A stretch of DNA of 64,000 bases from JAJRRS01 sp965230275. Lineage in GTDB: Bacteria > Planctomycetota > Phycisphaerae > Phycisphaerales > Phycisphaeraceae. This document shows positions 54,785-61,493 of the stretch, one piece after another; the stretch's first letter is position 1, and every line of letters starts with the position of its first letter. Location: positions 434,001-498,000 of the forward strand of contig CBDDKO010000002.1 of NCBI GenBank assembly GCA_965230275.1, written 5' to 3'. The notes beneath the pieces are model-generated. The model ran no database searches and was not told the DNA's origin. It worked only from the letters and a program-made list of their open reading frames with translations. A program made the translations under genes and the position numbers.

Positions 54785-54879
54785 GATTTATGATTTAGGA
54801 TTTATGATTGATGATGTAGTCGCTTCTAAGCTGCCGTGTATCAATCCAAATCATAAATCATAAATCACAAATCATAAAT
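54785..54879. repeat. AT-rich inverted repeat (ATTTATGATT family) between two permease genes
   Basis: The left arm gatttatgatttaggatttatgattga (54785-54811) and right arm tcaatccaaatcataaatc...aaatcataaat (54841-54879) are reverse complements with a few mismatches. The right arm ends in the ATG (54878) of the second permease, so the element supplies the start codon. It separates two genes that are otherwise tightly coupled. A degenerate relative overlaps the dnaX stop. Confidence 0.75.
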
Positions 54880-55666
54880 GACCCGCTACGTCTACATCCT
54901 GCGCATCTTCTGGTCCGCGGCGGTCTCGGCCGAGATGGAGTACCGCGCGAACTTTATCATGGCGGCGATCAGCAGCCTGATCATGTTCGTCGGGACCATT
55001 TTGATGCTGTACCTGTTCTACTCGACGGGCTACGAGATGGGCGGTTGGCCGTGGCGCGACGCGCTGGCGGTGGTGGGGGCGTTCACGTTCCTCGACGGCA
55101 TGCAGTCCGCCTTCATGGCCCCGAACCGCACACGCATCACCGAATACGTCCGCGAAGGCACGCTCGACTTCGTCCTGCTCAAGCCGATCGACAGCCAGTT
55201 CTGGCTCTCCGTGCGGGCGCTGTCGCTGTGGGGCATGCCGAACATCGTGCTGGGCCTTGGCATCCTCGGCTACGTGATCCTGACACGCGACACGCCGCCG
55301 ACCCTTGCCGGGGTTGGTTTGTGCCTGCTCTCGTTGGCGCTGGCCGTGATCGTGCTGTACAGCCTGGGCTACCTCTTAAGCACGCTGACGATCTGGTACA
55401 CCAAGCTCTACAACATCACGATGGCGATGCAGGCCCTGATCGAGACCGGCCGCTACCCCATCCCCGCCTACAAGCCGGCCTTCCAGGCGTTCTTCACGTT
55501 CGTCCTCCCCGTCGCGTTCATGACGACCGTCCCCGCCCAGTTCCTGACCGGCCGAGCCAGCGCGATATGGCTGTTCGGCGCCGCCGGCGTCGCGGTCTGC
55601 CTGCTCATCGCCTCGATCGCCTTCTGGCGATTTGCGCTGAGGTATTATACGAGCGCGTCGAGTTGA
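54878..55666 (+). CDS. ABC-2 family permease, second subunit (DUF990-like)
   Basis: This 262-residue protein has six helices, starting YVYILRIFWSAAVSAEMEYRANFIMAAISSL, the N-terminal motif of the ABC-2 (DUF990) family. Other helices include MFVGTILMLYLFYSTGY, NIVLGLGILGYVILT and LCLLSLALAVIVLYSLGYLLSTL. It partners the permease at 53941. Its ATG lies in a repeat arm and no Shine-Dalgarno precedes it, so translation may depend on the repeat or on re-initiation. Confidence 0.87.
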   Translation: MTRYVYILRIFWSAAVSAEMEYRANFIMAAISSLIMFVGTILMLYLFYSTGYEMGGWPWRDALAVVGAFTFLDGMQSAFMAPNRTRITEYVREGTLDFVLLKPIDSQFWLSVRALSLWGMPNIVLGLGILGYVILTRDTPPTLAGVGLCLLSLALAVIVLYSLGYLLSTLTIWYTKLYNITMAMQALIETGRYPIPAYKPAFQAFFTFVLPVAFMTTVPAQFLTGRASAIWLFGAAGVAVCLLIASIAFWRFALRYYTSASS

Positions 55667-55713
55667 ACTCTCGTAGTTGACGGTTCGGCCTTCGCCAAGG
55701 AAGATGACAAGCC

Positions 55714-56688
55714 ATGTTATTAAGCATTCTGGGACTGCTGTTTCTCTTGATCCCCTTGGCATACCTATTGGCATCCGTGGTCGGGCTGTCTTATCTGTGG
55801 TACCGGGTGATCAAGGTCAAGCGGGGCAGTGATCTGCCGACTTGTGCGACGTGTGGATACGGCGTGCGTGGGCTGGCGGGGCTTGAATGCCCGGAATGCG
55901 GGGCGGACCTGCGCGAGGTGGGGATCACAACACCCAAGCAGCGCGGCGTGGTTTCGCCGGTGCTGTTCGTGTTGATGTGGACGCTGCTGCTGCCCGGGCC
56001 ATCGTGTTTTGTTTCGGGGATACTGGCCTGGGTCGGGCCAAAGACCCAATACCCCAATCACAGCCTGGAACTGAAGCCGATCCAGTCGGGCGAATATATC
56101 AGTGTCAGCCTTGGCCACTCGGCGGGTATGGGGATTGGCGTGGGCGCGTCGAGCAGTCTAAATGTTGAGGGAAATAACAGTCAGTACGAGTACCTTGAGA
56201 TCGATCCGGTGGCAATGACCTACGAGGACTGGTCATCGAATCCCAGCCCGACCACGCAGCCGTCCGCCGCTACCCACTCCGGGCCGGGCACCAAGCCCCT
56301 GGACCGACAGGCCATCCTGGATACACTCAATCGTGCCGGGGCGGACATTACTAAAACGCATGTCATCAACGAGGCGGATGAGGTCCTGACGATCATCCGG
56401 GGAATCCCCACCGTGGGGCTAAACAACCTGAGCACGACATACTTCAGTCAAAGCTACTACAACTACAGCCACGATGAACCCGCCGGCTGGTTTGTCTTAT
56501 TGCTGTTGCTGGCCTGGATTGCCGTGTGGATCGGCGGCTTGGTCATGTTCTTCCGGGTCCGCAAGAAGCAGTTGCCTGAGGTTCATCGAGGGGCGCTGGG
56601 AGACAAGCCGAGGTTCGCTCAAGCGGGAGGGATCTCTGGTGGAGGCGGTTCCGGGGGCAGGGGTGGAACGGCACCGCCGACGTTTTGA
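55714..56688 (+). CDS. Zinc-ribbon membrane protein with outside domain
   Basis: This 324-residue protein has one helix (LLSILGLLFLLIPLAYLLASVVGLSYLW), then the zinc ribbon CATCGYGVRGLAGLECPECG (residues about 47-66), a second helix (SPVLFVLMWTLLLPGPSCFVSGIL), a domain of about 170 residues and a last helix (GWFVLLLLLAWIAVWIGGLVMFF). The ribbon follows the planctomycete pattern CxxCGYxLxGLxxxxCPECG. Part of the outer domain (VINEADEVLTIIRGIPTV) resembles the protein at 57098 (LINEANEIAAIIQNISNH), which points to paralogy. The Gly-rich C-terminus ends GGGGSGGRGGTAPPTF. Function unknown. Confidence 0.75.
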   Translation: MLLSILGLLFLLIPLAYLLASVVGLSYLWYRVIKVKRGSDLPTCATCGYGVRGLAGLECPECGADLREVGITTPKQRGVVSPVLFVLMWTLLLPGPSCFVSGILAWVGPKTQYPNHSLELKPIQSGEYISVSLGHSAGMGIGVGASSSLNVEGNNSQYEYLEIDPVAMTYEDWSSNPSPTTQPSAATHSGPGTKPLDRQAILDTLNRAGADITKTHVINEADEVLTIIRGIPTVGLNNLSTTYFSQSYYNYSHDEPAGWFVLLLLLAWIAVWIGGLVMFFRVRKKQLPEVHRGALGDKPRFAQAGGISGGGGSGGRGGTAPPTF

Positions 56689-56719
56689 TCGGGAGTCGTG
56701 CCGCAATCAGGAGGCCGGT

Positions 56720-57073
56720 ATGAAGTGGCCTTGGGGCATTAAGAATGCTCTGTTCTGGGGGTTCATCATGATGCTGGTGTGTGTCGGCATCCAGTTGTGG
56801 TGTTTGTTCGTTGAGGGCAGGGCATTCGTGCTGTCGACTTTTATGCTCATGCTGGTATTCGACTGCGGGGTTATGGTGATGCCATGGGCAATCTTCTGGT
56901 TAGGCTTGAGGTTTCCGTCAAGGAAGGTCCGTATGCCCGAGGCGGATGTCATAGTCGTAACGGACGACGCGGGCATTACGGTTAGTTTTCCAGGCAAGCC
57001 GGAGGCGGCGGGGCGGGCGAACCGATCGACAGATTGTGCTGTATTTAAGTGTTGGCAGCGTGGCGAAGGATAG
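56720..57073 (+). CDS. Small membrane protein of unknown function
   Basis: This protein has 117 residues from ATG 56720, selected for the strong aggagg Shine-Dalgarno just before it; the frame is open upstream into the previous gene. It has two helices (NALFWGFIMMLVCVGIQLWCLFV and STFMLMLVFDCGVMVMPWAIFWLGL) and a 45-residue soluble tail (ADVIVVTDDAGITVSFPGKPEAAG). It is the middle member of a three-gene cluster of membrane proteins between the ABC-2 transporter and recA. No family is recognised. Confidence 0.65.
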   Translation: MKWPWGIKNALFWGFIMMLVCVGIQLWCLFVEGRAFVLSTFMLMLVFDCGVMVMPWAIFWLGLRFPSRKVRMPEADVIVVTDDAGITVSFPGKPEAAGRANRSTDCAVFKCWQRGEG

Positions 57074-57097
57074 GAACCTGTCTTGGTTGAATCTGTC

Positions 57098-57757
57098 ATG
57101 AAGTCTAGCTGGCACATCATCTTTGCTTTTCTCTGGGTCTTGCTGGGGCCGTTGCTGGCTATCTTGTCGTTGGTGCTGGTGTTCAAGTTTGCCCCGCAGG
57201 TCATGTGGACCCCGGCCGCGGCATATCTGCATCCGGGATCATCAGGTGAGTTCAGCCACATCATGCTCACGGCTCGGGGAGGGCAGCGCGGTGTCTGGAC
57301 GGAAGCAGAAGTCACGATCTGGGGCAATTACGGTGATGCACACGCTGTGGTTGACTTGACGACCATGCAGGTGACTTCAGTATTACCCATCAACGCCAAT
57401 GTCAGCATGGCCGCAACAGGGCCCGGCAATACCGCGCCGCAGCCGCTGACCGGGGCCGAGGTGCTCAACTGGTTCAGCTATGCGCAAGCCAATACCAGCA
57501 ATCCGGCATTGATCAACGAAGCGAACGAGATCGCGGCGATCATCCAGAACATCTCCAACCATCAGATGATGAATCCGCAGACGACGCATGTCACCTATCT
57601 GCTGCGGTCGCCGCCGGGTTACGGCCCGCCTGGGTGGCTCGTCGGGCTGACGGTCCTGTTCTGGACGCTGGCGATCATCGTGGGGGCGATTACCCACGTC
57701 CTGCTTGCGGACTGGGGCAGGGGCCGGTACCAGGCGACCCTTACACATCCCGAATAA
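57098..57757 (+). CDS. Membrane protein paralogous to the outer domain of the gene at 55714
   Basis: This protein has 219 residues from ATG 57098 (a TTG at 57083 is possible). It has a first helix (SWHIIFAFLWVLLGPLLAILSLVLVF), an outside domain of about 135 residues, and a last helix (GWLVGLTVLFWTLAIIVGAITHVLL). The segment EVLNWFSYAQANTSNPALIN followed by EANEIAAIIQNI matches the outer domain of the 55714 protein in position and pattern, but the zinc ribbon is missing. Function unknown. Confidence 0.68.
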   Translation: MKSSWHIIFAFLWVLLGPLLAILSLVLVFKFAPQVMWTPAAAYLHPGSSGEFSHIMLTARGGQRGVWTEAEVTIWGNYGDAHAVVDLTTMQVTSVLPINANVSMAATGPGNTAPQPLTGAEVLNWFSYAQANTSNPALINEANEIAAIIQNISNHQMMNPQTTHVTYLLRSPPGYGPPGWLVGLTVLFWTLAIIVGAITHVLLADWGRGRYQATLTHPE

Positions 57758-57784
57758 ATATTCAGAATTTCCTCAAGTCCTACC

Positions 57785-57812
57785 TTGACAGATGCCGAAC
57801 ATTCCCTAACAT
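57785..57812 (+). promoter_or_regulatory. recA promoter (TTGACA-N16-TAACAT)
   Basis: A perfect -35 ttgaca (57785-57790) and taacat (57807-57812) are separated by 16 bases. A gaacattcc sequence lies in the spacer. This is the best sigma70-like promoter in the window. Confidence 0.7.
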
Positions 57813-57852
57813 GGGGAGTGCCTGACATCAACCGAACATTGACCCGAACAAG
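57794..57852 (+). promoter_or_regulatory. Repeated CCGAACA motifs at the recA promoter (possible SOS operator)
   Basis: ccgaaca occurs around 57795 (inside the promoter spacer), at 57832 and at 57844; the last two are 12 bases apart (GAAC-N8-GAAC). Alphaproteobacterial LexA boxes are GAAC-N7-GAAC (or GTTC-N7-GTTC), so the spacing is one base off. A LexA-type operator is possible but not shown. Confidence 0.35.
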
Positions 57853-57862
57853 GAGCAGGACT

Positions 57863-59074
57863 ATGGTAACAGCCTCTACATTAGCCCCGAAAGCAGCCGC
57901 GACTGCCGGTAAGCGGAACGGGGCGGCGAAGCGAGAAAGAGGTTTAACCAGCATGGCCAAATCGAACCTACCCGCCGACAAGTCCGATGCCGGGCGGAAA
58001 CAGGCCCTGGACCGGGCGGTCTCACAGATCGAGAAGAACTTCGGCAAGGGGGCGATCATGCGGCTGGACGACGACCCGTCCAACCTGCCCCCGGGTATCT
58101 CCACCGGGGCCCTGAGCCTGGACCTGGCGCTGGGCGGACGGGGGATCCCCTCCGGGCGTGTGATCGAGGTGTTCGGGCCGGAGTCGTCGGGTAAGACGAC
58201 GCTGAACCTGCACGTCATCGCCAGCGTGCAGAAGGCCGGGGGCGTGGCGGCGTTCATCGACGCGGAGCACGCGCTGGACCCGTCCTGGGCCAAGCGATTA
58301 GGCGTGAATATCGACGACCTGCTGGTCAGCCAGCCGGACACGGGCGAGCAGGCCCTTGAAATCTGCGAGCTACTGGTCCGCTCCAACGCGGTGGACCTGA
58401 TCGTGATCGACTCGGTCGCGGCGTTGATCCCACGGGCCGAGATCGAGGGCGAGATGGGCGACAGCCACGTCGGCCTGCAGGCCCGTCTGATGAGCCAGGC
58501 GCTGCGTAAGCTCACCGGCGCGATCAACCAGAGCAAGTGCACCGTCGTCTTCATCAACCAGATCCGCGAGAAGATCGGCGTGATGTTCGGCAACCCCGAA
58601 ACGACCCCCGGCGGCCGGGCGCTGAAGTTCTATTCCTCGGTGCGTCTTGATATCCGCCGGACCGGCAGCATCAAGGACGGCGACCAGGCCGTGGGCAACC
58701 GCGTCCGCGTGAAGGTCGTGAAGAACAAGGTCGCGCCGCCGTTCCGCCAGGCCGAGTTCGACATCATGTTCAACGAGGGCATCAGCGCGACCGGCGACCT
58801 GCTGGACCTGGCGGTGGAATCCGACGTCGTGCAGAAGTCCGGGGCCTGGTTCAGCTTCAACGAGGTCCGCCTTGGTCAGGGCCGGGAGAACAGCAAGGCG
58901 TTCCTGAAGGAGAACCCGGACCTGTTCGACGAGATCAAGAAGCTGGTGCTGATCGAGAAGGGTGTAGTCGATCCCGCCCCCGGAAGTGACCCCGGAAGTG
59001 ACTCCGGAAGTGACTCCGCCGACGGCCTGAGTGACGACGACGAGCTGGTGCCGGCCGAGCTTGATGGGAAGTAA
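57863..59074 (+). CDS. recA: Recombinase RecA
   Basis: This protein has 403 residues from ATG 57863 (aaggag eight bases upstream). An ATG at 57953 (MAKSNLPADKS) is the alternative and gives a more usual N-terminus; the extra 30 residues are Ala/Lys-rich. It forms filaments on ssDNA and drives recombination and the SOS response. Walker A GPESSGKTT, Walker B VDLIVIDSVAAL, loop L1/L2 region (EIEGEMGDSHVGLQARLMSQAL; FINQIREKIGVMFGNPETTPGG) are all intact. The acidic C-terminal tail contains a three-unit GSD(P/S) repeat encoded by a GC-rich mini-satellite (58975-59016). Confidence 0.97.
   Translation: MVTASTLAPKAAATAGKRNGAAKRERGLTSMAKSNLPADKSDAGRKQALDRAVSQIEKNFGKGAIMRLDDDPSNLPPGISTGALSLDLALGGRGIPSGRVIEVFGPESSGKTTLNLHVIASVQKAGGVAAFIDAEHALDPSWAKRLGVNIDDLLVSQPDTGEQALEICELLVRSNAVDLIVIDSVAALIPRAEIEGEMGDSHVGLQARLMSQALRKLTGAINQSKCTVVFINQIREKIGVMFGNPETTPGGRALKFYSSVRLDIRRTGSIKDGDQAVGNRVRVKVVKNKVAPPFRQAEFDIMFNEGISATGDLLDLAVESDVVQKSGAWFSFNEVRLGQGRENSKAFLKENPDLFDEIKKLVLIEKGVVDPAPGSDPGSDSGSDSADGLSDDDELVPAELDGK
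58975..59016 (+). repeat. 12-bp tandem repeat in the recA tail
   Basis: cgcccccggaagtgac, cccggaagtgac and tccggaagtgac run in tandem and encode PGSD-PGSD-SGSD. The core cgcccccggaag also occurs at 1949-1960 in the adenosyltransferase gene and at 39090-39100 in the candidate RNA. Confidence 0.7.
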
Positions 59075-59109
59075 GTTCGAGTAACTGGCCGATGGAGGCC
59101 GGGCTGGGT

Positions 59110-59115
59110 TACAAT
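59110..59115 (+). promoter_or_regulatory. Candidate -10 (TACAAT) of the propeller lipoprotein gene
   Basis: tacaat lies about eight bases before a GTG at 59123. Transcription would start near that GTG, allowing leaderless translation, or give a 50-base leader if the ATG at 59171 is used. The -35 is weak. Confidence 0.3.
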
Positions 59116-59170
59116 CGCGAACGTGCGATTTAACCCTTCAATCCCCGGCATCTTCAGGCAGAGCAGCGTG

Positions 59171-60244
59171 ATGAGGCATACTTGGTGTATGGGAGCGGCC
59201 CACGTGGCCGTGACGGCTATCTTTGTGTTCATTGTGTGTGCGGCTGTGCCGGGTTGCTCGGCGAGCCGTGTTGGGAGCGCTACGGGGCAAGACGGGGGGT
59301 TGGATGTGATCGTGCACGAGTGGGGCGAGCATCTGCAGGACGCAGGTGCCGCCACGCATCCGCCGCTGGTCGAGATGAGCGGGATCGCCCGCAGCCGGAC
59401 TTATCCGGATGTCTGGTGGGTCCACAATGACAGCGGCGACGAGCCCCGCCTCTACGCGATCAACAGCAAGGCCCAGGTTGTCATGCCGCCGTGGCAGACA
59501 AAGCGTCACTTCGCGGACTCGCCGGAAGAGGGCAAGAAGCCGTGGCCTGGGATCCTGCTGCTTAACAGCACGAACCAGGACTGGGAAGACATCACGCTGC
59601 TTGATGGCCGGCTGTATGTGTGTGAAGTCGGCAACAACGGCAACGCGAAGCCCGACCTTGGGTTTTACGTTGTGAACGAGCCGAACCCCCTCGCGATCGA
59701 CCTGGGCGTTCGGCCGATCGCATTCATCCCTATCGCCTACCCGGATCAGCACGACTACCCGCCGCTGCCGCCGGACGACTGGCGGTTCGATTGCGAGGCC
59801 GTGTTCGTAAGCGACGGCAAGCTCTACCTGCTGACTAAGTACCGGGCGGACCAGCAATACAACGTGGGCGCCACCGGCACAACCCTGTACCGACTGGATA
59901 CGATGCACGCTGACCGCGTCAACACGCTGACCCTGATCCACCGAGCCGACGGGCTACCGATCGTGCCGACCGGGGCCGACCTATCGCCTGACGGCCGCCG
60001 GCTGGCGGTGATGAGTTACGACTCGGTCTGGCTGTTCGAGAAGCCCGAGAAGGACGACGACTGGCTGTCAGGTAGGGCGACGCAGCTGAAACTGCCCAAG
60101 GACCGGATCAAGCAGGCCGAGGGCCTCTGCTGGGATGGCGACAACACACTGCGGATCAACAACGAGCAGCGGGGGGTGTTAACGCTAGACGTAACGGAGG
60201 ACCTGTTGTGTGAGGCAGTTATGGAACTGGAGGCGGACGACTGA
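59171..60244 (+). CDS. Beta-propeller lipoprotein of unknown function
   Basis: This protein has 357 residues from ATG 59171; GTG 59123 would add 16. The signal peptide ends in a lipobox-like AAVPGC. The mature part is a predicted beta-propeller: LVEMSGIARSRTYPDVWWVHNDSGDEPRLYAINSKA, DWEDITLLDGRLYVCEVGNNGNA, DCEAVFVSDGKLYLLTKYRADQ, GADLSPDGRRLAVMSYDSVWLFE and AEGLCWDGDNTLRINNEQRG. The repeated sequence of binding motifs resembles the esterase-like or SdiA-regulated-like phytase/propeller families; no catalytic role can be assigned. It lies 96 bp after recA. Confidence 0.8.
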   Translation: MRHTWCMGAAHVAVTAIFVFIVCAAVPGCSASRVGSATGQDGGLDVIVHEWGEHLQDAGAATHPPLVEMSGIARSRTYPDVWWVHNDSGDEPRLYAINSKAQVVMPPWQTKRHFADSPEEGKKPWPGILLLNSTNQDWEDITLLDGRLYVCEVGNNGNAKPDLGFYVVNEPNPLAIDLGVRPIAFIPIAYPDQHDYPPLPPDDWRFDCEAVFVSDGKLYLLTKYRADQQYNVGATGTTLYRLDTMHADRVNTLTLIHRADGLPIVPTGADLSPDGRRLAVMSYDSVWLFEKPEKDDDWLSGRATQLKLPKDRIKQAEGLCWDGDNTLRINNEQRGVLTLDVTEDLLCEAVMELEADD

Positions 60245-60266
60245 TCTCGCCGAATAAATAGCCAGC

Positions 60267-60521
60267 ATGAACGGCCCGGATTACATCGTGGATATCGACG
60301 GGGTGAGTACCCCGCAGGGCCAGGGGGCCGCTGAGGACCAGTCGAACCTGCGTGGTCGGCCGTGGCTGGCGGTCCAGTGGAAGTGCTGCAGCACGTACAG
60401 CCGGATCTACCGCAACGAGGCGGGGACGCGGTATGAGGGGCGTTGCCCGAAGTGCCAGCGGCCGGTGAGCGTGCGTGTCGGGCCGGGGGGGACGAATCAC
60501 CGGTTTTTCGAGGCGGGATGA
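60267..60521 (+). CDS. Small zinc-ribbon protein
   Basis: This 84-residue protein has a Cys-rich region WKCCSTYSRIYRNEAGTRYEGRCPKCQRPVSVRVG, which could bind one zinc (CC...CPKC). The end THRFFEAG-like sequence is compact and soluble. No signal peptide is present. It is conserved in pattern with small ribbon proteins of planctomycetes, but the function is unknown. It starts 22 bp after the lipoprotein stop without a clear Shine-Dalgarno. A hairpin follows the stop. Confidence 0.68.
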   Translation: MNGPDYIVDIDGVSTPQGQGAAEDQSNLRGRPWLAVQWKCCSTYSRIYRNEAGTRYEGRCPKCQRPVSVRVGPGGTNHRFFEAG

Positions 60522-60522
60522 T

Positions 60523-60547
60523 CTTTGGCCTAACTCTTTGGCCAAGG
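60523..60547. terminator. Candidate convergent terminator hairpin
   Basis: ctttggcc (60523-60530) pairs with ggccaagg (60540-60547, one G-U pair). There is no clear U-tract on the plus strand. It lies between the convergent genes ending at 60521 and 60624. Confidence 0.4.
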
Positions 60548-60623
60548 TCTTGCATCAATTCATCCGGCAGGAAAGTAGATAGAACGCGAGCCTGTGTGCC
60601 GGGCCCGCGCTAGCTTGTTGTCA

Positions 60624-61250
60624 TCAAGGTGTTTCGGTTGAGGTTGCCGCGGCCGGGGGCGTATGAGCCGATGCCTCGGTCTGCTCGTTGTCTTCCGGTT
60701 CGGGCTCTTGAGAAGTGTCGGCTCTCTCTTCGGCGACGGCGCGGTATTCGACAAATCGCTCATCAACGATCGGTGTATCTTCAGGGAAAGGGATACGGTT
60801 CAGGTCAACGATGTCACCATCGACGATCAGTTCGATGAACCGGGTCCGCATCCATCGTGAGCGTACCGGCCGGTCGCCTGGGATCGGCGTCTCCTTCATC
60901 GACACGTCCTTTGCCATCTTGGGGGGGCACCAGATACGGACACCGGCCTTAACGGTTGTCCCCAAGCTCTCGGAAGGCGCGCGCAGAAGGATTAACGGGG
61001 CCCTCTCGCTTTTTACTTTCAGGATATGAGGCCAGGCGGCCTCGAAGTCTTCGCGGTCGTCAAATAGCAACTCGTGGATCGGCCTATCGATCGCACCGCC
61101 CACCAAGGTTCGCGATTGGGCCCGGATCGGTTCCAACTCCTCCGGCCAACTCTCGGGCCAGGCGCCTTGTTCATGCACGGAATACATGGCATAGGTGATC
61201 GTCGAAATGCAACAGATCATAATGGCCGTGAATGCAGTTCGTAACCTCAT
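60624..61250 (-). CDS. Exported protein of unknown function
   Basis: This protein has 208 residues from the ATG at 61250, chosen for an aggag Shine-Dalgarno about seven bases upstream on the minus strand; the frame opens 33 bases further. The signal anchor is FTAIMICCISTITYAMYSV. A globular domain of about 130 residues (LLFDDREDFEAAWPHILKVK, APLILLRAPSESLGTTVKAGVRIWC, IELIVDGDIVDLNRIPFPED) follows. The last 40 residues are Glu/Thr/Pro-rich. No family is recognised. Confidence 0.7.
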   Translation of the reverse strand: MRLRTAFTAIMICCISTITYAMYSVHEQGAWPESWPEELEPIRAQSRTLVGGAIDRPIHELLFDDREDFEAAWPHILKVKSERAPLILLRAPSESLGTTVKAGVRIWCPPKMAKDVSMKETPIPGDRPVRSRWMRTRFIELIVDGDIVDLNRIPFPEDTPIVDERFVEYRAVAEERADTSQEPEPEDNEQTEASAHTPPAAATSTETP

Positions 61251-61388
61251 TGCATGATCTCCTGTGTCTGAGGGGTTAAACACGTGGTCACAAGCATTGA
61301 CGACCAGGTGGCTATTGCGCTCGAATCATTTCGTGGTGAATTCTGAATTTTTACAGGACAGAATCATGACGGCCCGGCTCTGTTGGCA

Positions 61389-61416
61389 CGGCGATCTGCG
61401 ATCGCCCGCTAAACGG
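61389..61416. repeat. REP-like palindromic repeat, copy 2
   Basis: cggcgatctgcgatcgcccgctaaacgg matches 40222-40249 in 27 of 28 bases and contains the hairpin ggcgatc-tgc-gatcgcc with an imperfect loop. It lies in the intergenic region between two minus-strand genes. Confidence 0.7.
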
Positions 61417-61493
61417 TGGTGCGTTGTCTGGATGACGTCGTGCGGATCAATCTACTCGTGATATTTGATCTGTGGGGGGCTGGCGATTTATTC

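Noticed and set aside
57834..57849. Confirmed LexA box
   Set aside because: Spacing (N8) does not match the alphaproteobacterial box and the sequence is not the Gram-positive CGAACRNRYGTTYC form. Left as a possible operator only.
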